Counted from the first letter of the stretch, positions 18,088 to 25,855 are shown. The stretch: 60,933 nucleotides of DNA from Deltaproteobacteria bacterium (GCA_003194495.1 PQXE01000006.1:1-60933); one strand, 5' to 3'. The notes: generated by a model from the letters alone, not told the origin. A program made the numbers and translations.

Positions 18088-18240
18088 CTAACGGGGAGCA
18101 TTCATCCATCTCAACAGATCAATTAAAAGCTTAGTATTAGGGTTTCGGTCTTTGATGAATCTGAACCGTAAAACGATCAAGCCCACCAAAAAGAGAAGTC
18201 CAAAAACTAAAAGAAGTATATCCGGGACATAACTCATCAT
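18088..18240 (-). CDS. Small membrane protein of unknown function
   Basis: A 50-residue product from ATG at 18240 (an upstream ATG at 18276 overlaps the preceding stop and is also possible). One transmembrane helix (DILLLVFGLLFLVGLIVLRF) and a basic tail FIKDRNPNTKLLIDLLRWMN. Position right after the 69-residue hypothetical gene suggests they are translated together. Not recognised. Confidence 0.45.
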   Translation of the reverse strand: MMSYVPDILLLVFGLLFLVGLIVLRFRFIKDRNPNTKLLIDLLRWMNAPR

Positions 18241-18272
18241 GACATAGCCTTCGGCCTGGGATAACCGGGGGG

Positions 18273-18482
18273 TCATCTATAATTAAAATACTTGCCATCA
18301 TACTCTTCCCGTATAGTGTGACCCTTAAAGTGGTCTGAAAAGCAACCGGCCAGCCCCTCCTCAAAAGTCTCAACCCGCCTTGGAACAACATGTATCTCAC
18401 ACTTAGGAAACAGCATATTGAGCAACCCGAATAAACCGTAATCAGGCTCTGGTTTGTTGGTTACAATCACTATTTTTTTCAC
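18273..18482 (-). CDS. Small conserved-looking cytoplasmic protein
   Basis: I start at GTG 18482 because a GGAGG site lies six bases upstream; the longer frame to 18527 begins in sequence that looks like 5' leader. The 69-residue product starts KKIVIVTNKPEPDYGLFGLLNMLF and has alternating strand and helix, like half a Rossmann-type or receiver-like fold. Family not recognised. It shares an upstream motif (18531-18561) with the DUF47 gene, so regulation is probably shared. Confidence 0.5.
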   Translation of the reverse strand: MKKIVIVTNKPEPDYGLFGLLNMLFPKCEIHVVPRRVETFEEGLAGCFSDHFKGHTIREEYDGKYFNYR

Positions 18483-18530
18483 GGGTTTATCCTCCTCTTT
18501 TTTTCGATTGCTGATTTTCAATAACATTCT

Positions 18531-18561
18531 TGAACCACATTAGTGTTACAGTATTATTAGG
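18531..18561 (-). promoter_or_regulatory. Operator-like motif, copy 1
   Basis: On the minus strand the block CCTAATAATACTGTAACA followed by a TAATGTGGTT half lies 50-80 bases before the GTG at 18482. A copy with about four differences in 30 bases is upstream of the DUF47 gene (19347-19377). The CTGTAACA word resembles a Pho-box half site; assignment to PhoB is inference. Confidence 0.5.
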
Positions 18562-18591
18562 GGAGGGTTAAATTTGTATCAAATTTTGCGG

Positions 18592-19254
18592 TCATATCCT
18601 CATACGAATGACAAGGACATCAAGACGATCAGATGCATCCTCAATAACGTCTGAGATTTCGGTAATCTGTCGCACGAATCTTTCCAGGTGGATCTTGTGG
18701 ATAAGGGGAAGTCCTGAGTGGTATATAGTCCTCATGATGGCGCACTCTTTGTCGTCGATCTCCGATTCCATAATGCCGATAGCGGTGATCTTTTCCCGGA
18801 TGGTTGCCAGATTGTCAGCCCCATGCAAGGTTTCAAAAGGCGCAAAGAGCCTCACCGCCTCCTGAAAGATACGGAACATTTTTACAATGGTCTCAAAGAT
18901 TTCGTGCAGGGTTTGCTTGTAATCCTCCGGCACGTCAGGGCTTTGGTATACCACGACGTCAGAAGCTTTCTCGACTTTATTGGCGATTTTATCCACCAAC
19001 CCTGTCATCATATAGATATCTTTTCGTTCGATGGCGGGAAAGGCTCCGGAGTACAGGTGCTCGCCGATCTTTCTATACAGTATATCAGCCTCGGTTTCAG
19101 CAGAGTCACAGTTTCTATGAGTCGATTCACATCTGGCTCTATCACCCTGAAGGAATGCCTCGAGACAACCATTGAAACAGCCCAGGCATCCCCCTACCTT
19201 TTGAACATGCTCATCAATGACTTCCTTAGTTTTTCTTTCCTTTTCGGTAAACAT
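18592..19254 (-). CDS. DUF47 (PhoU-like) protein
   Basis: The 220-residue helical protein has the DUF47 features: SAETEADILYRKIGEHLYSGAFPAIERKDIY near residues 50-80, DKIANKVEKASD, and a C-terminal IHLERFVRQITEISDVIEDASDRLD metal-binding helix with the E..D repeats of PhoU-like folds. DUF47 proteins often accompany Pit-type phosphate transporters as regulators. No transporter is seen here, but a pyrophosphatase is two genes downstream. The N-terminal region has an unusual cysteine cluster (CLGCFNGC and further C residues), which could bind a metal. Confidence 0.8.
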   Translation of the reverse strand: MFTEKERKTKEVIDEHVQKVGGCLGCFNGCLEAFLQGDRARCESTHRNCDSAETEADILYRKIGEHLYSGAFPAIERKDIYMMTGLVDKIANKVEKASDVVVYQSPDVPEDYKQTLHEIFETIVKMFRIFQEAVRLFAPFETLHGADNLATIREKITAIGIMESEIDDKECAIMRTIYHSGLPLIHKIHLERFVRQITEISDVIEDASDRLDVLVIRMRI

Positions 19255-19346
19255 GTAAGATACCCTTTTGCCGCGTCATATGCTTTATCAAACCGCCTTT
19301 GGCTTTTCAGAAAAAAGAATCGATCCAATTCTCCGAATCAACTTAT

Positions 19347-19377
19347 TAAACCACATCATTGTTACAGTTTTATTAGG
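19347..19377 (-). promoter_or_regulatory. Operator-like motif, copy 2
   Basis: Minus-strand block CCTAATAAAACTGTAACA then TGATGTGGTT, 90-120 bases before the DUF47 start. It matches the motif at 18531-18561. Two near-identical blocks before two codirectional genes 800 bp apart argue for one regulator rather than chance. Confidence 0.5.
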
Positions 19378-19429
19378 ACAGTATTAGTCCAATGTTAAAG
19401 CTAGATACCTAGCCCGGATAAACCGGAAC

Positions 19430-19800
19430 GTAACCATTCACACCCCCCTCCCACACCATTAACTTACTGAAATTAAAATGATAAATGACGTATAAAAAAC
19501 CCGTAATTGCCATTTCAAAGTTTTGGTCTAATTAATTGAAAATACAGATATTTTTTATGACGGCCACATCCACTGGTAAGATAGTTTATTGATTTTACAG
19601 GAATTTTCTAAAAGTGCTCTAATAGCATATATCTTAATTAATAATTACGTAATGTTTACATTATTTATCATTACCTCATATATCAACGTTAATCTTCTTA
19701 GATATATAGCAGTAAAAATTTTTTTCCAAATCAGCACATTCAGAAAGTTACGTTATTTACGATAGTTAAGATACGTGAAGGGGGGGGAGTGAATGGTTAC
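19430..19800. mobile_element. MITE-A copy 2, no target duplication
   Basis: It is the same element as 15751-16120 in the same direction, one G-run base longer. The flanks differ (ACCGGAAC on the left, GATGCAAC on the right), so no 8-bp duplication. The right side enters directly into the middle of a livK-like gene. This is the pattern expected if two MITE copies recombined and brought unrelated flanks together, or if an assembler joined contigs in the repeat. Confidence 0.9.
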
Positions 19801-20127
19801 GATGCAACTGTTGTTGCCAGCGAAGGAATTGATGAATCTAATGAAAAATATATTACATTTCGAAAGACTTACAGGAAACGCTTTGGAGAAAATCCTACCA
19901 TCTATGCAGTCAATGGCTACGATGCGGTTATGCTTTTGGCTACACTTATTGGTCGTGTCGGATTGAATCCCGAAAATGTAAAAATAGCATTGTATGGACT
20001 TTCTAACTATCTCGGCGCAGGTGGCGAATTACATTTTGATTCTAATGGTGATGCAATCAAGAAGGTTAATTTTTTTATTGTCCATAAGGGCAAATTCATT
20101 GATTACGCTGAAAAAAGTCCTTTTTGA
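19801..20127 (+). pseudogene. C-terminal fragment of livK-like substrate-binding protein
   Basis: The frame encodes the last 108 residues of a family-6 periplasmic-binding protein: FRKTYRKRFGENPTIYAVNGYDAVMLLATLI, then the LSNYLGAGGELHFDSNGDAIKKVNFF strand pair and the end KGKFIDYAEK. The signal peptide and first lobe, some 250 residues, are missing; the sequence starts exactly at the MITE-A end, which by chance supplies an in-frame ATG. It should be the substrate receptor of the liv operon that follows. Non-functional as it stands. Confidence 0.85.
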
Positions 20128-20206
20128 GCCCCCGCCTCGAAATAGCTATATAAATTTCGTGTACGTAACTTATATGTTACATAATATGTTTATGTTATAG
20201 CATTAG

Positions 20207-20244
20207 ATCGACTTCGACTTTTTGCATCGACTTCGACTTTTTGC
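20207..20244. repeat. 19-bp tandem duplication before livH
   Basis: The unit ATCGACTTCGACTTTTTGC occurs twice in tandem, 24 bp before the livH start. It may be a slipped duplication of an untranslated leader segment. No regulator site is recognised in it. Confidence 0.85.
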
Positions 20245-20268
20245 AGGGTAATCATTAATTTTTAAAAA

Positions 20269-21144
20269 ATGGCACAGCTAATAGCAAATAGCCTCTATGT
20301 TGCTTCAATCTATACAATTATTGCTCTTGGATTTGCGCTTATTTATCAGGTAAGCCATTTCTTTCATTTTGCCCACGGCGTGGTTTTCACAGCAGGTGCT
20401 TATCTGACCTTTCTTTTTAAAATATGCTTTGGTTATCCGTTTTTTTTCTCTATTGTTGTAGCTATTGGTTTTAGCGCTATCCTCGGCTGCCTTATTGAAA
20501 TCTCTATTTATCGTCCCTTAAGGCGTAAGGACGCTTCCTCTCTTATACTACTGCTTGCGTCTCTTGGAATTTATATAGTTTTACAGAATGTTATCTCAAT
20601 GGTTTTTGGAGATGATATTAAGACCATAAGATCTGGGATAGTCGAGGAGGGAATCAATATCCTTGGAGCGAGGATCACTCCTATTCAAATAACGATAATT
20701 TCTGTAAGTCTATTTCTCCTTGTCTGCTGTTTCTTTTTTCTTAAGTACACAAAAATGGGGCATGCTATGCGAGCTGTCGCGAATGATCCTGAACTCGCAC
20801 GTGTTTCTGGTATCGAAAGTGACAGGGTAATTCTCTCGACTTTTGCACTCGGTTCTGCTCTGGCAGGAATTGCCGGGATTCTTGTTGCACTGGACGTGGA
20901 TATGACACCAACTATGGGAATGAATGCTCTTTTGATGGGTGTGGTGGCGGTGGTCATCGGAGGTGTAGGAAGTATACCGGGTGTAGCACTCGGGGCGCTT
21001 CTCCTGGGAATGGCCCAGCAGTTTGGCGTATGGAAAATCAGCTCTCAATGGCAGGATGCCATTGCCTTTGTCATCCTGCTGATTTTCTTACTTTTCAGAC
21101 CGCAAGGATTTCTGGGAAAGAAAGCGAAGACTGCAACGCTGTGA
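20269..21144 (+). CDS. livH: Branched-chain amino-acid ABC permease LivH
   Basis: The 291-residue membrane protein has about eight hydrophobic helices and the LivH words HFAHGVVFTAGAYLTF, the cytoplasmic EAA-type loop AMRAVANDPELARVSGI, GSALAGIAGILVALD and VVIGGVGSIPGVALGALLLG. It forms one half of the inner-membrane channel with LivM. In ordinary operons livKHMGF are contiguous; here livK upstream is truncated and livM is 2 kb downstream behind toxin-antitoxin genes. The gene itself appears intact. Confidence 0.9.
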   Translation: MAQLIANSLYVASIYTIIALGFALIYQVSHFFHFAHGVVFTAGAYLTFLFKICFGYPFFFSIVVAIGFSAILGCLIEISIYRPLRRKDASSLILLLASLGIYIVLQNVISMVFGDDIKTIRSGIVEEGINILGARITPIQITIISVSLFLLVCCFFFLKYTKMGHAMRAVANDPELARVSGIESDRVILSTFALGSALAGIAGILVALDVDMTPTMGMNALLMGVVAVVIGGVGSIPGVALGALLLGMAQQFGVWKISSQWQDAIAFVILLIFLLFRPQGFLGKKAKTATL

Positions 21145-21230
21145 TGGGTTGCGAGAGGGATTCTGATTATGACTGAAGTGAATTAGCCCAGATGAGAATT
21201 TCAACAGCGATATTTTATATGTGGGTCATG
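21145..21230 (+). pseudogene. Fused scraps of nucleotidyltransferase and DUF5615 genes
   Basis: 21147-21172 (GAGAGGGATTCTGATTATGAC) matches the RDSDYD-coding part of the MNT gene at 22563-22590. 21186-21212 (CAGATGAGAATTTCAACAGCG) matches the start of the DUF5615 gene at 22055-22080. They directly follow the livH stop. Both are too short to work and show that this gap was built by repeated partial duplication. Confidence 0.6.
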
Positions 21231-21236
21231 TTTTTT

Positions 21237-21264
21237 CACCACGAAGGCCACGAAGAACACGAAG
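21237..21264. repeat. CACCACGAAGG-type extragenic repeat
   Basis: One copy of the CACCACGAAGGxCACGAAGAA repeat, separate from the array at 24.1-24.9 kb. The word CACGAAG recurs with 7- to 9-bp spacing. Confidence 0.8.
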
Positions 21265-21310
21265 ATGGCTACGGCAACGCTGTGATGTTAAATTCGGCGA
21301 GGTGAAGAGG

Positions 21311-21448
21311 ATGAGAAAGATTAAAACAGAAGATGATCCGGTTCTATTAGCCATAAAGGAACGGCTGCGTGAAATCCTGAGCGGACAACGCCAGGGAGAT
21401 TATCCTTTTTGGCTCAAGGGCCAGAGGGAATGCCGTGAGGAATTCTGA
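21311..21448 (+). pseudogene. Nucleotidyltransferase fragment (degenerate copy)
   Basis: The frame RKIKTEDDPVLLAIKERL parallels RKVRAKDDSVLAAIKERL of the intact MNT gene at 22435. The catalytic GSRARED..DSDYD segment is frameshifted here (TTTTTGGCTCAAGGGCCAGAGG still readable at DNA level), and the frame closes after 46 codons. It is a diverged partial copy of the downstream gene. Confidence 0.7.
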
Positions 21449-21699
21449 TTATGACTGAAGCGAATTAGCCGCAGACCAACGCAGACGGACGCAGACATTC
21501 TGTTCGACCGACCCCAGTGAAGTAGGGTAAGCACTTCACTGAGCAGGCCTGACCGAATAAAGAACTCAATCCGCCAGATGGAAAGAGTCGCGTTGTCAGC
21601 CTGCAACGCGACAGGCTTCCATATCCATCAATGTGTTTTGACAGTTATGAGTGAAAAATTTAAAATAAACAAAAAATAATAGTAGTGGAGAGAAATCCT
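21449..21699. other. Intergenic mosaic with hairpins
   Basis: Contains CGCAGAC-type oligomer repeats (21468-21498), a GTGAAGT...ACTTCAC hairpin near 21519-21541 and a perfect GTCGCGTTG/CAACGCGAC hairpin at 21586-21611, which may be a terminator for fragments upstream or a REP-like unit. No gene is seen. Confidence 0.5.
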
Positions 21700-22035
21700 A
21701 TGCCCCTTGCGATTGCAACAGAACCGGTCCCCTTTACTGTGGACTCTGATGGTGTTGCGCGGGTCGCCAAAACCCGTGTGACTCTGGATACAGTTGTGGC
21801 AGCCTTTTTAGAAGGTGCAACGGCTGAAGAAATTGTCCAGCAATATCCGACTGTGGATCTCGCTGATGTCTACTCAGTAATTGGCTATTACTTGCGGCGA
21901 CGTTCAGAAATGGATGACTATGTGCAGCGGGGACGACAACAGGCAGAAATACAGCGAAAACAGAATGAGTCGTGGTTTGATCCGTGCGGTGTGCGCGATC
22001 GTTTGCTGGCCCGCAGGACTCACAAGGTTACCTAA
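21700..22035 (+). CDS. DUF433 antitoxin
   Basis: ATG at 21700 follows a GTGGAG site; the longer frame to 21685 lacks support. The 111-residue product has the DUF433 winged helix: VARVAKTRVTLDTVVAAFLEGATAEEIVQQYPTVDLADVYSVIGYYL, i.e. the R-x-RVTLDTV and EEI...YP.. motifs. DUF433 proteins are antitoxins paired with DUF5615 PIN-like toxins, and exactly such a gene follows after 3 bp. As the toxin is frameshifted, the antitoxin may be an orphan. Confidence 0.85.
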   Translation: MPLAIATEPVPFTVDSDGVARVAKTRVTLDTVVAAFLEGATAEEIVQQYPTVDLADVYSVIGYYLRRRSEMDDYVQRGRQQAEIQRKQNESWFDPCGVRDRLLARRTHKVT

Positions 22036-22038
22036 TAC

Positions 22039-22391
22039 ATGCTCAGGCTTGCCGCAGATGAGAATTTTAACAACGATATTATGCGTGGGTTATTACGTCG
22101 GAAGCCGGATTTAGACATAGTTCTATTCAAGACGTGGGTTTATCTGGAGCAGATGACCCGACTGTGCTCCAATGGGCTGCGCAAGAAGGACGCGTCTTGC
22201 TTACAGAGGATGTCAACACAATCACACGTTATGCTTATGAACGGGTAGAAGCCGCCAAGGGCATGCCGGGCGTGTTTGAAATCGGCCGTGCCGTTCCAAT
22301 CGGCGTTGCCATAGAAGACATCCTGTTATTGGCAGAGTGCAGCCTTGAGGGTGAGTGGGAAGGACAGGTGCGTTACTTGCCGCTACTGTAA
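22039..22391 (+). pseudogene. DUF5615 PIN-like toxin with frameshift
   Basis: The first frame gives LRLAADENFNNDIMRGLLRRKPDLDIV (the DENF metal motif); the second gives QDVGLSGADDPTVLQWAAQEGRVLLTEDVNT ... MPGVFEI. The frames join at about 22122-22126 if one base is restored: GTTCTATTCAAG should probably read GTTCGTATTCAAG (IVRIQDVG, as in the family). So a single-base deletion has inactivated the toxin, or this is a sequencing error. Toxin-antitoxin partner of the DUF433 gene. Confidence 0.8.
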
Positions 22392-22434
22392 GCTGGAACA
22401 TAAGCTATGTGGAGCAGGTTGTGGACACCCTGTT

Positions 22435-22773
22435 ATGATGAAAACCATAAGAAAGGTCAGAGCAAAAGATGATTCGGTTCTGGCGGCTATCAAGGAACGT
22501 CTGTACGCGGTTCTGAGCGAAAACGCCAAGGAGATTATCCTCTTTGGCTCAAGGGCCAGAGAGGATGCCCAGAGGGATTCTGACTATGACATACTTCTCT
22601 TGGTAGACAAGAGATCCAGACTGTTGGAAAACAAGGTGGATGGTATTGCCTATGAGATGTTGGAACGCTATGGCGTTGTCGTAACCATCTTCGTTGATGA
22701 AGTGAAAGCCTTTCAGATGGATCAGAGCGAACCCCTTTTCTGCAATATTTGCCAAGAAGGTGCGGTGCTGTGA
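22435..22773 (+). CDS. MNT-type nucleotidyltransferase (antitoxin-like)
   Basis: A double ATG at 22435/22438 starts a 112-residue protein with GSRAREDAQRDSDYDILLLVD, the GSx10DxD nucleotidyltransferase motif, and a C-terminal strand set (VTIFVDEVKAF). MNT proteins pair with HEPN toxins and AMPylate them. The next gene starts in the GTGA overlap as HEPN partners do, but its body is an HTH domain (see there). Older partial copies lie at 21145 and 21311. Confidence 0.8.
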   Translation: MMKTIRKVRAKDDSVLAAIKERLYAVLSENAKEIILFGSRAREDAQRDSDYDILLLVDKRSRLLENKVDGIAYEMLERYGVVVTIFVDEVKAFQMDQSEPLFCNICQEGAVL

Positions 22774-23054
22774 AAGAGGATCTCCACCAGGAGCTTGTTA
22801 AAAACTACATTCCTTACGAATCGGACGTATGGTTTCCACAGGAAGTGGTTGAAGCTAATGTTGTAAGGGGCGATAGCCTTCTGAAAGCCTGGCGTGAGCA
22901 TCTTGGCTTGACCCAAGCTGAAGTTGCCAGGCATGCTGGGATGAGTCAACCGGCATACGCCAAACTTGAAAAGCCGGATGCGAATCCAAGAACAGCAACT
23001 CTAAGGAAAATAGCGAGAGCACTTGGAATATCCTTTGAGCAATTGACTGATTAA
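22770..23054 (+). CDS. Xre-type HTH antitoxin-like protein, chimeric N-terminus
   Basis: GTG at 22770 overlaps the MNT stop by four bases. The first dozen residues (KEDLHQELV) look like the start of a HEPN-type partner, but from FPQEVVEANVVRGDSLLKAWREHLGLTQAEVARHAGM on the protein is an Xre/Cro helix-turn-helix of the kind found in chromosomal antitoxins. Such antitoxins normally have some 40-50 more N-terminal residues before the PxEVV motif. A deletion joining the start of a HEPN gene to the end of an antitoxin gene would explain this. Confidence 0.6.
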   Translation: MKEDLHQELVKNYIPYESDVWFPQEVVEANVVRGDSLLKAWREHLGLTQAEVARHAGMSQPAYAKLEKPDANPRTATLRKIARALGISFEQLTD

Positions 23055-23188
23055 GATCCTATTGCTTATAGACTTTTTTAACAAATTACGGCGTCAAAAT
23101 CGAATGAGGAGATAGGGCGGGTTTGTTGAGTACTGAAAGCACAAAACAAACTCAGTGATCCTTGCGCCTCTGTGGTGAATTATAAAGC

Positions 23189-24061
23189 ATGGAATACCTC
23201 CTCCACATCCTGATCCTTATTGGGATTTATATCATCCTTTCAGTATCTCTCAATCTGATAGTTGGATATGCTGGTTTGCTCTCCATCGCCCATGCCGCCT
23301 TTTATGGAGTGGGCGCGTACGTTGCCGCACTTCTGGCCCTGAAATTCAATAGTCCTTTTTTGGCTAACATAATCTGCGCCGTCATACTTTCAGGCCTTTT
23401 AGGGGCATTGGTTGGGATACCTTCCCTCCGCATCCGTGACGACTATTTTGCCATTGCCACCTTTGCCTTTCAGGTCATTACGTTCAGTATTATGAACAAC
23501 TGGGTCTCGTTTACCGGCGGTCCCATGGGACTACCGGGCATCCCGCAGCCGACCATTTTCGGCCTGGAGATCAATACGCATTATCGTTTCCTTTTTCTTG
23601 TTTGCCTACTTTGCATCGTTACGTTCTGGATATGTCATAGGATTGTCAACTCTCCTTTTGGCCGTGTCCTGAAGGCGATCAGGGAAGATGAGGTCTTTGC
23701 CCAGGCTATGGGGAAAAATGTGGCCTCGTATAAGGTATTGGTTTTTGTGATTGGTGCAGGCATGGCCTCTGTGGCAGGGGTCATGTATGCTTATTATATC
23801 AGTTTCATTGACCCTACAAGCTTCACTGTGATGGAGTCAATTTTTATCATCTCCATTGTCATCATCGGAGGGGCGGGCAATATCTGGGGCTCTGTCCTGG
23901 CAGCAGTGATACTTGTAATCCTTCCTGAGGCCCTGCGGTTTGTCGGTATGCCTAGCGCCATTGCGGCCAACATGAGACAGATTATTTATGGTGGCCTTTT
24001 GGTCATATTCATGCTTTTCCGCCCCCAGGGCTTTATAGGGGAGTACTCATTTAAGAAATAA
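23189..24061 (+). CDS. livM: Branched-chain amino-acid ABC permease LivM
   Basis: The 290-residue membrane protein shows LivM motifs: NLIVGYAGLLSIAHAAFYGVGAY, GIPSLRIRDDYFAIATFAFQ, the EAA loop VLKAIREDEVFAQAMGKN and IVIIGGAGNIWGSVLAA. It pairs with LivH. It is intact. Its last codons (GFIGEYSFKK) have been copied several times into the downstream 800 bp (24243-24276, 24355-24380, 24861-24888) with the repeat array and the GxxExxY gene. Confidence 0.9.
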   Translation: MEYLLHILILIGIYIILSVSLNLIVGYAGLLSIAHAAFYGVGAYVAALLALKFNSPFLANIICAVILSGLLGALVGIPSLRIRDDYFAIATFAFQVITFSIMNNWVSFTGGPMGLPGIPQPTIFGLEINTHYRFLFLVCLLCIVTFWICHRIVNSPFGRVLKAIREDEVFAQAMGKNVASYKVLVFVIGAGMASVAGVMYAYYISFIDPTSFTVMESIFIISIVIIGGAGNIWGSVLAAVILVILPEALRFVGMPSAIAANMRQIIYGGLLVIFMLFRPQGFIGEYSFKK

Positions 24062-24081
24062 GGGAGAAGCTGCACCACTGT

Positions 24082-24918
24082 GATTTCTTCGTGTTCTTCG
24101 TGTCCTTCGTGGTTTAATATTTACTTTTATCTTCCATGAGACGGTTTTATTTCCCCAATAGCCTCTTGCTTTGTTAGATGGAGATTAAACATTTAAACAA
24201 AAAATCATTTTCACCACGAAGGACACGAAGAAGGCAATTGAAGGGTTTTGTCGGGGAATACTCCTTTAAAAAATAGGGGGTTGTTGAACTACGATGTTCA
24301 ACGGGTGGTTTTTATAATTTCTTCGTGTTCTTCGTGCACTTCGTGGTAAAGAAGGTAGGGAGTATGCGTTTAAGAAATAATGGGAAGCTGAACCACGAAG
24401 GACACGAAGAATGGAATTCGATAAATTGTCAAATCGTATTATTGGGTGTGCGTTAGAAGTTCATCAGTATTTAGGACCAGGGTTGCTTGAGTCAACTTAT
24501 GAACAGTGTCTTGCCCATGAGTTGAAACTTGGAGGCATACCATTCAAGCTGCAATATTCACTTCCAGTGGAATACAAAGGCATCAAACTTGATTGCGGTT
24601 ATCGGATTGACCTGCTCGTCGATGATTCTATTATTGTTGAATTGAAGAGTGTGGACAAAATCCTTCCAATCCATCAGGCACAATTGCTCACGTATATGAA
24701 GCTATCCGGTATATCAATAGGACTATTGTTAAATTTCAACGTTGAATATATGAAGAACGGCATTAAACGGATGGTTTTATAATTTCTTCGTGTTCTTCGT
24801 GCACTTCGTGGTAAAGAAAATAATTGATTTATTTTTATGCTTTTTCGTTCTCAAAGTTTCATGGGGAGTATGCTTTCAAGAAATAGGGAGAAGCTGCACC
24901 ACGAAGGACACGAAGAAG
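24082..24918. repeat. Array of CACGAAG repeats and livM-tail copies
   Basis: CCACGAAGGACACGAAGAA copies occur at 24211-24233, 24391-24411 and 24897-24918; inverted copies at 24082-24116, 24316-24348 and 24781-24812. Between them are diverged copies of the livM 3' end (GGGGAGTACTCATTTAAG and variants). A remnant of the GxxExxY stop region (GGTTTTTATAATTTCTTCG, about 24306) precedes the complete gene, so the unit livM tail / repeat / gene / inverted repeat has been duplicated and one gene copy deleted. Confidence 0.85.
24411..24782 (+). CDS. GxxExxY family protein
   Basis: The 123-residue product has the family pattern: [22 protein letters not shown] (the GxxExxY motif), [10 protein letters not shown], and a PD-(D/E)xK-like core [18 protein letters not shown], then [13 protein letters not shown]. 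Function is unknown; a nuclease-like fold is suggested by D...ExK. The start codon lies in the last base of a CACGAAG repeat and the stop touches the inverted copy, so the gene is exactly framed by repeats. This gene family is often met as isolated insertions, comparable to 23S rRNA IVS genes. Confidence 0.85.
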   Translation: MEFDKLSNRIIGCALEVHQYLGPGLLESTYEQCLAHELKLGGIPFKLQYSLPVEYKGIKLDCGYRIDLLVDDSIIVELKSVDKILPIHQAQLLTYMKLSGISIGLLLNFNVEYMKNGIKRMVL

Positions 24919-24949
24919 GCAATTGATTCATTCTGGACGAACATAAAAT

Positions 24950-25854
24950 ATGAACTCGGTTCTAAATATTATAAACGCCAACAAGAATTTCGATGGGACC
25001 ATTGCCCTTGATGATTTTTCCCTGGATGTCCCAAAAAGTTCTATCATCGGTATTATCGGTCCTAACGGGGCAGGGAAGACCACGTTATTTAATGTAATAA
25101 CGGGTTTTCTAACCCCGGATTCGGGAAAGATCATTTACAGTGGCAGGGATTTGAACGGGCTGTCGCCTTATCGCATTACCCGCCTGGGAATGGTCCGCAC
25201 CTTCCAGCAACTTCGTCTCATAACGCGTATAAGTGTGCTGGATAATCGCCGCGGATCAGTCGCGAGCACGTAGGCAAGCTTGCTTGCCTGCGCGCGCAGT
25301 CGACTGCATTCGCTGGTTGTGAGGCGCGGAGCGCCTCGCAGCCGGCGGATGGCAATCCGCGGCGATTGTCGAGGACGCGTAGCGTCCTCGACAACATCAT
25401 GCTATCCTTTCAAAATCAGTCTGGTGAACATCTCAAGGGTATCTTTCTTTTTCCGGGGCGTATCAGAGAGCAGGAGAGAAGAAATCGCGAAGAGGCCCTG
25501 GAATTCTTGAGACACATGGGAATTGAAGACAAGGCACATGCCCTTGTAGAAGACCTGTCCTATGGGCAGCAGAAAATGGTCTCAGCGGCCTGTTGTCTGG
25601 CTTCGGGTGCTGACCTTCTTCTATTGGATGAACCTGTAGCGGGCATCAACCCTGAGATTATTGACAAAATTCTGGCTATCATCAAGAGACTTCCTGAAGA
25701 GGGAAAGACCGTTGTCCTGATTGAGCACAACATCGATGCTGTCATGCAGGTCTGCGATAAAGTAGTTTTTATGGATGAAGGCAGAAAGATAGTGGAAGGA
25801 GACCCTGAATCAGTGAGGAATAATCCCGCGGTCCTTGAGGCTTACCTGGAATAA
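24950..25854 (+). pseudogene. livG: livG ATPase gene split by palindromic insertion
   Basis: The first part (24950-25246) has Walker A GPNGAGKTT, and the Q-loop MVRTFQQLRLI; the second (25381-25854) has LSYGQQKMVSAACCLAS signature, Walker B LLLLDEPVAGINP and the H-loop VLIEHNIDAV. Between them about 150 bp of hairpin-rich DNA shifts the frame by two and adds a stop (25273). Removing it restores ISVLDNIMLSF. LivG with LivF powers the LivHM channel. As two separate halves the ATPase should not work, unless a TTG at 25366 restarts the second half and the halves assemble. Confidence 0.85.
25244..25394. mobile_element. Palindromic, GC-rich insertion in livG
   Basis: Perfect 13-bp inverted ends AATCGCCGCGGAT (25244-25256 and 25355-25367) enclose hairpins GGCAAGC/GCTTGCC (25273-25288), GCAGTCGACTGC (25295-25306) and GAGGCGC/GCGCCTC (25321-25337); a further perfect 13-bp-arm hairpin lies at 25366-25394. 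Base make-up is far more GC-rich than the gene. It is REP-cluster-like and non-coding. No ordinary target duplication, but both borders encode SVLDN (see findings). Confidence 0.85.
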
Positions 25855-25855
25855 T

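Noticed and set aside
24082..24918. CACGAAG repeats as a CRISPR array
   Set aside because: Copies lie in both orientations, are unevenly spaced and separated by copies of the livM tail and a gene; no cas genes are near.
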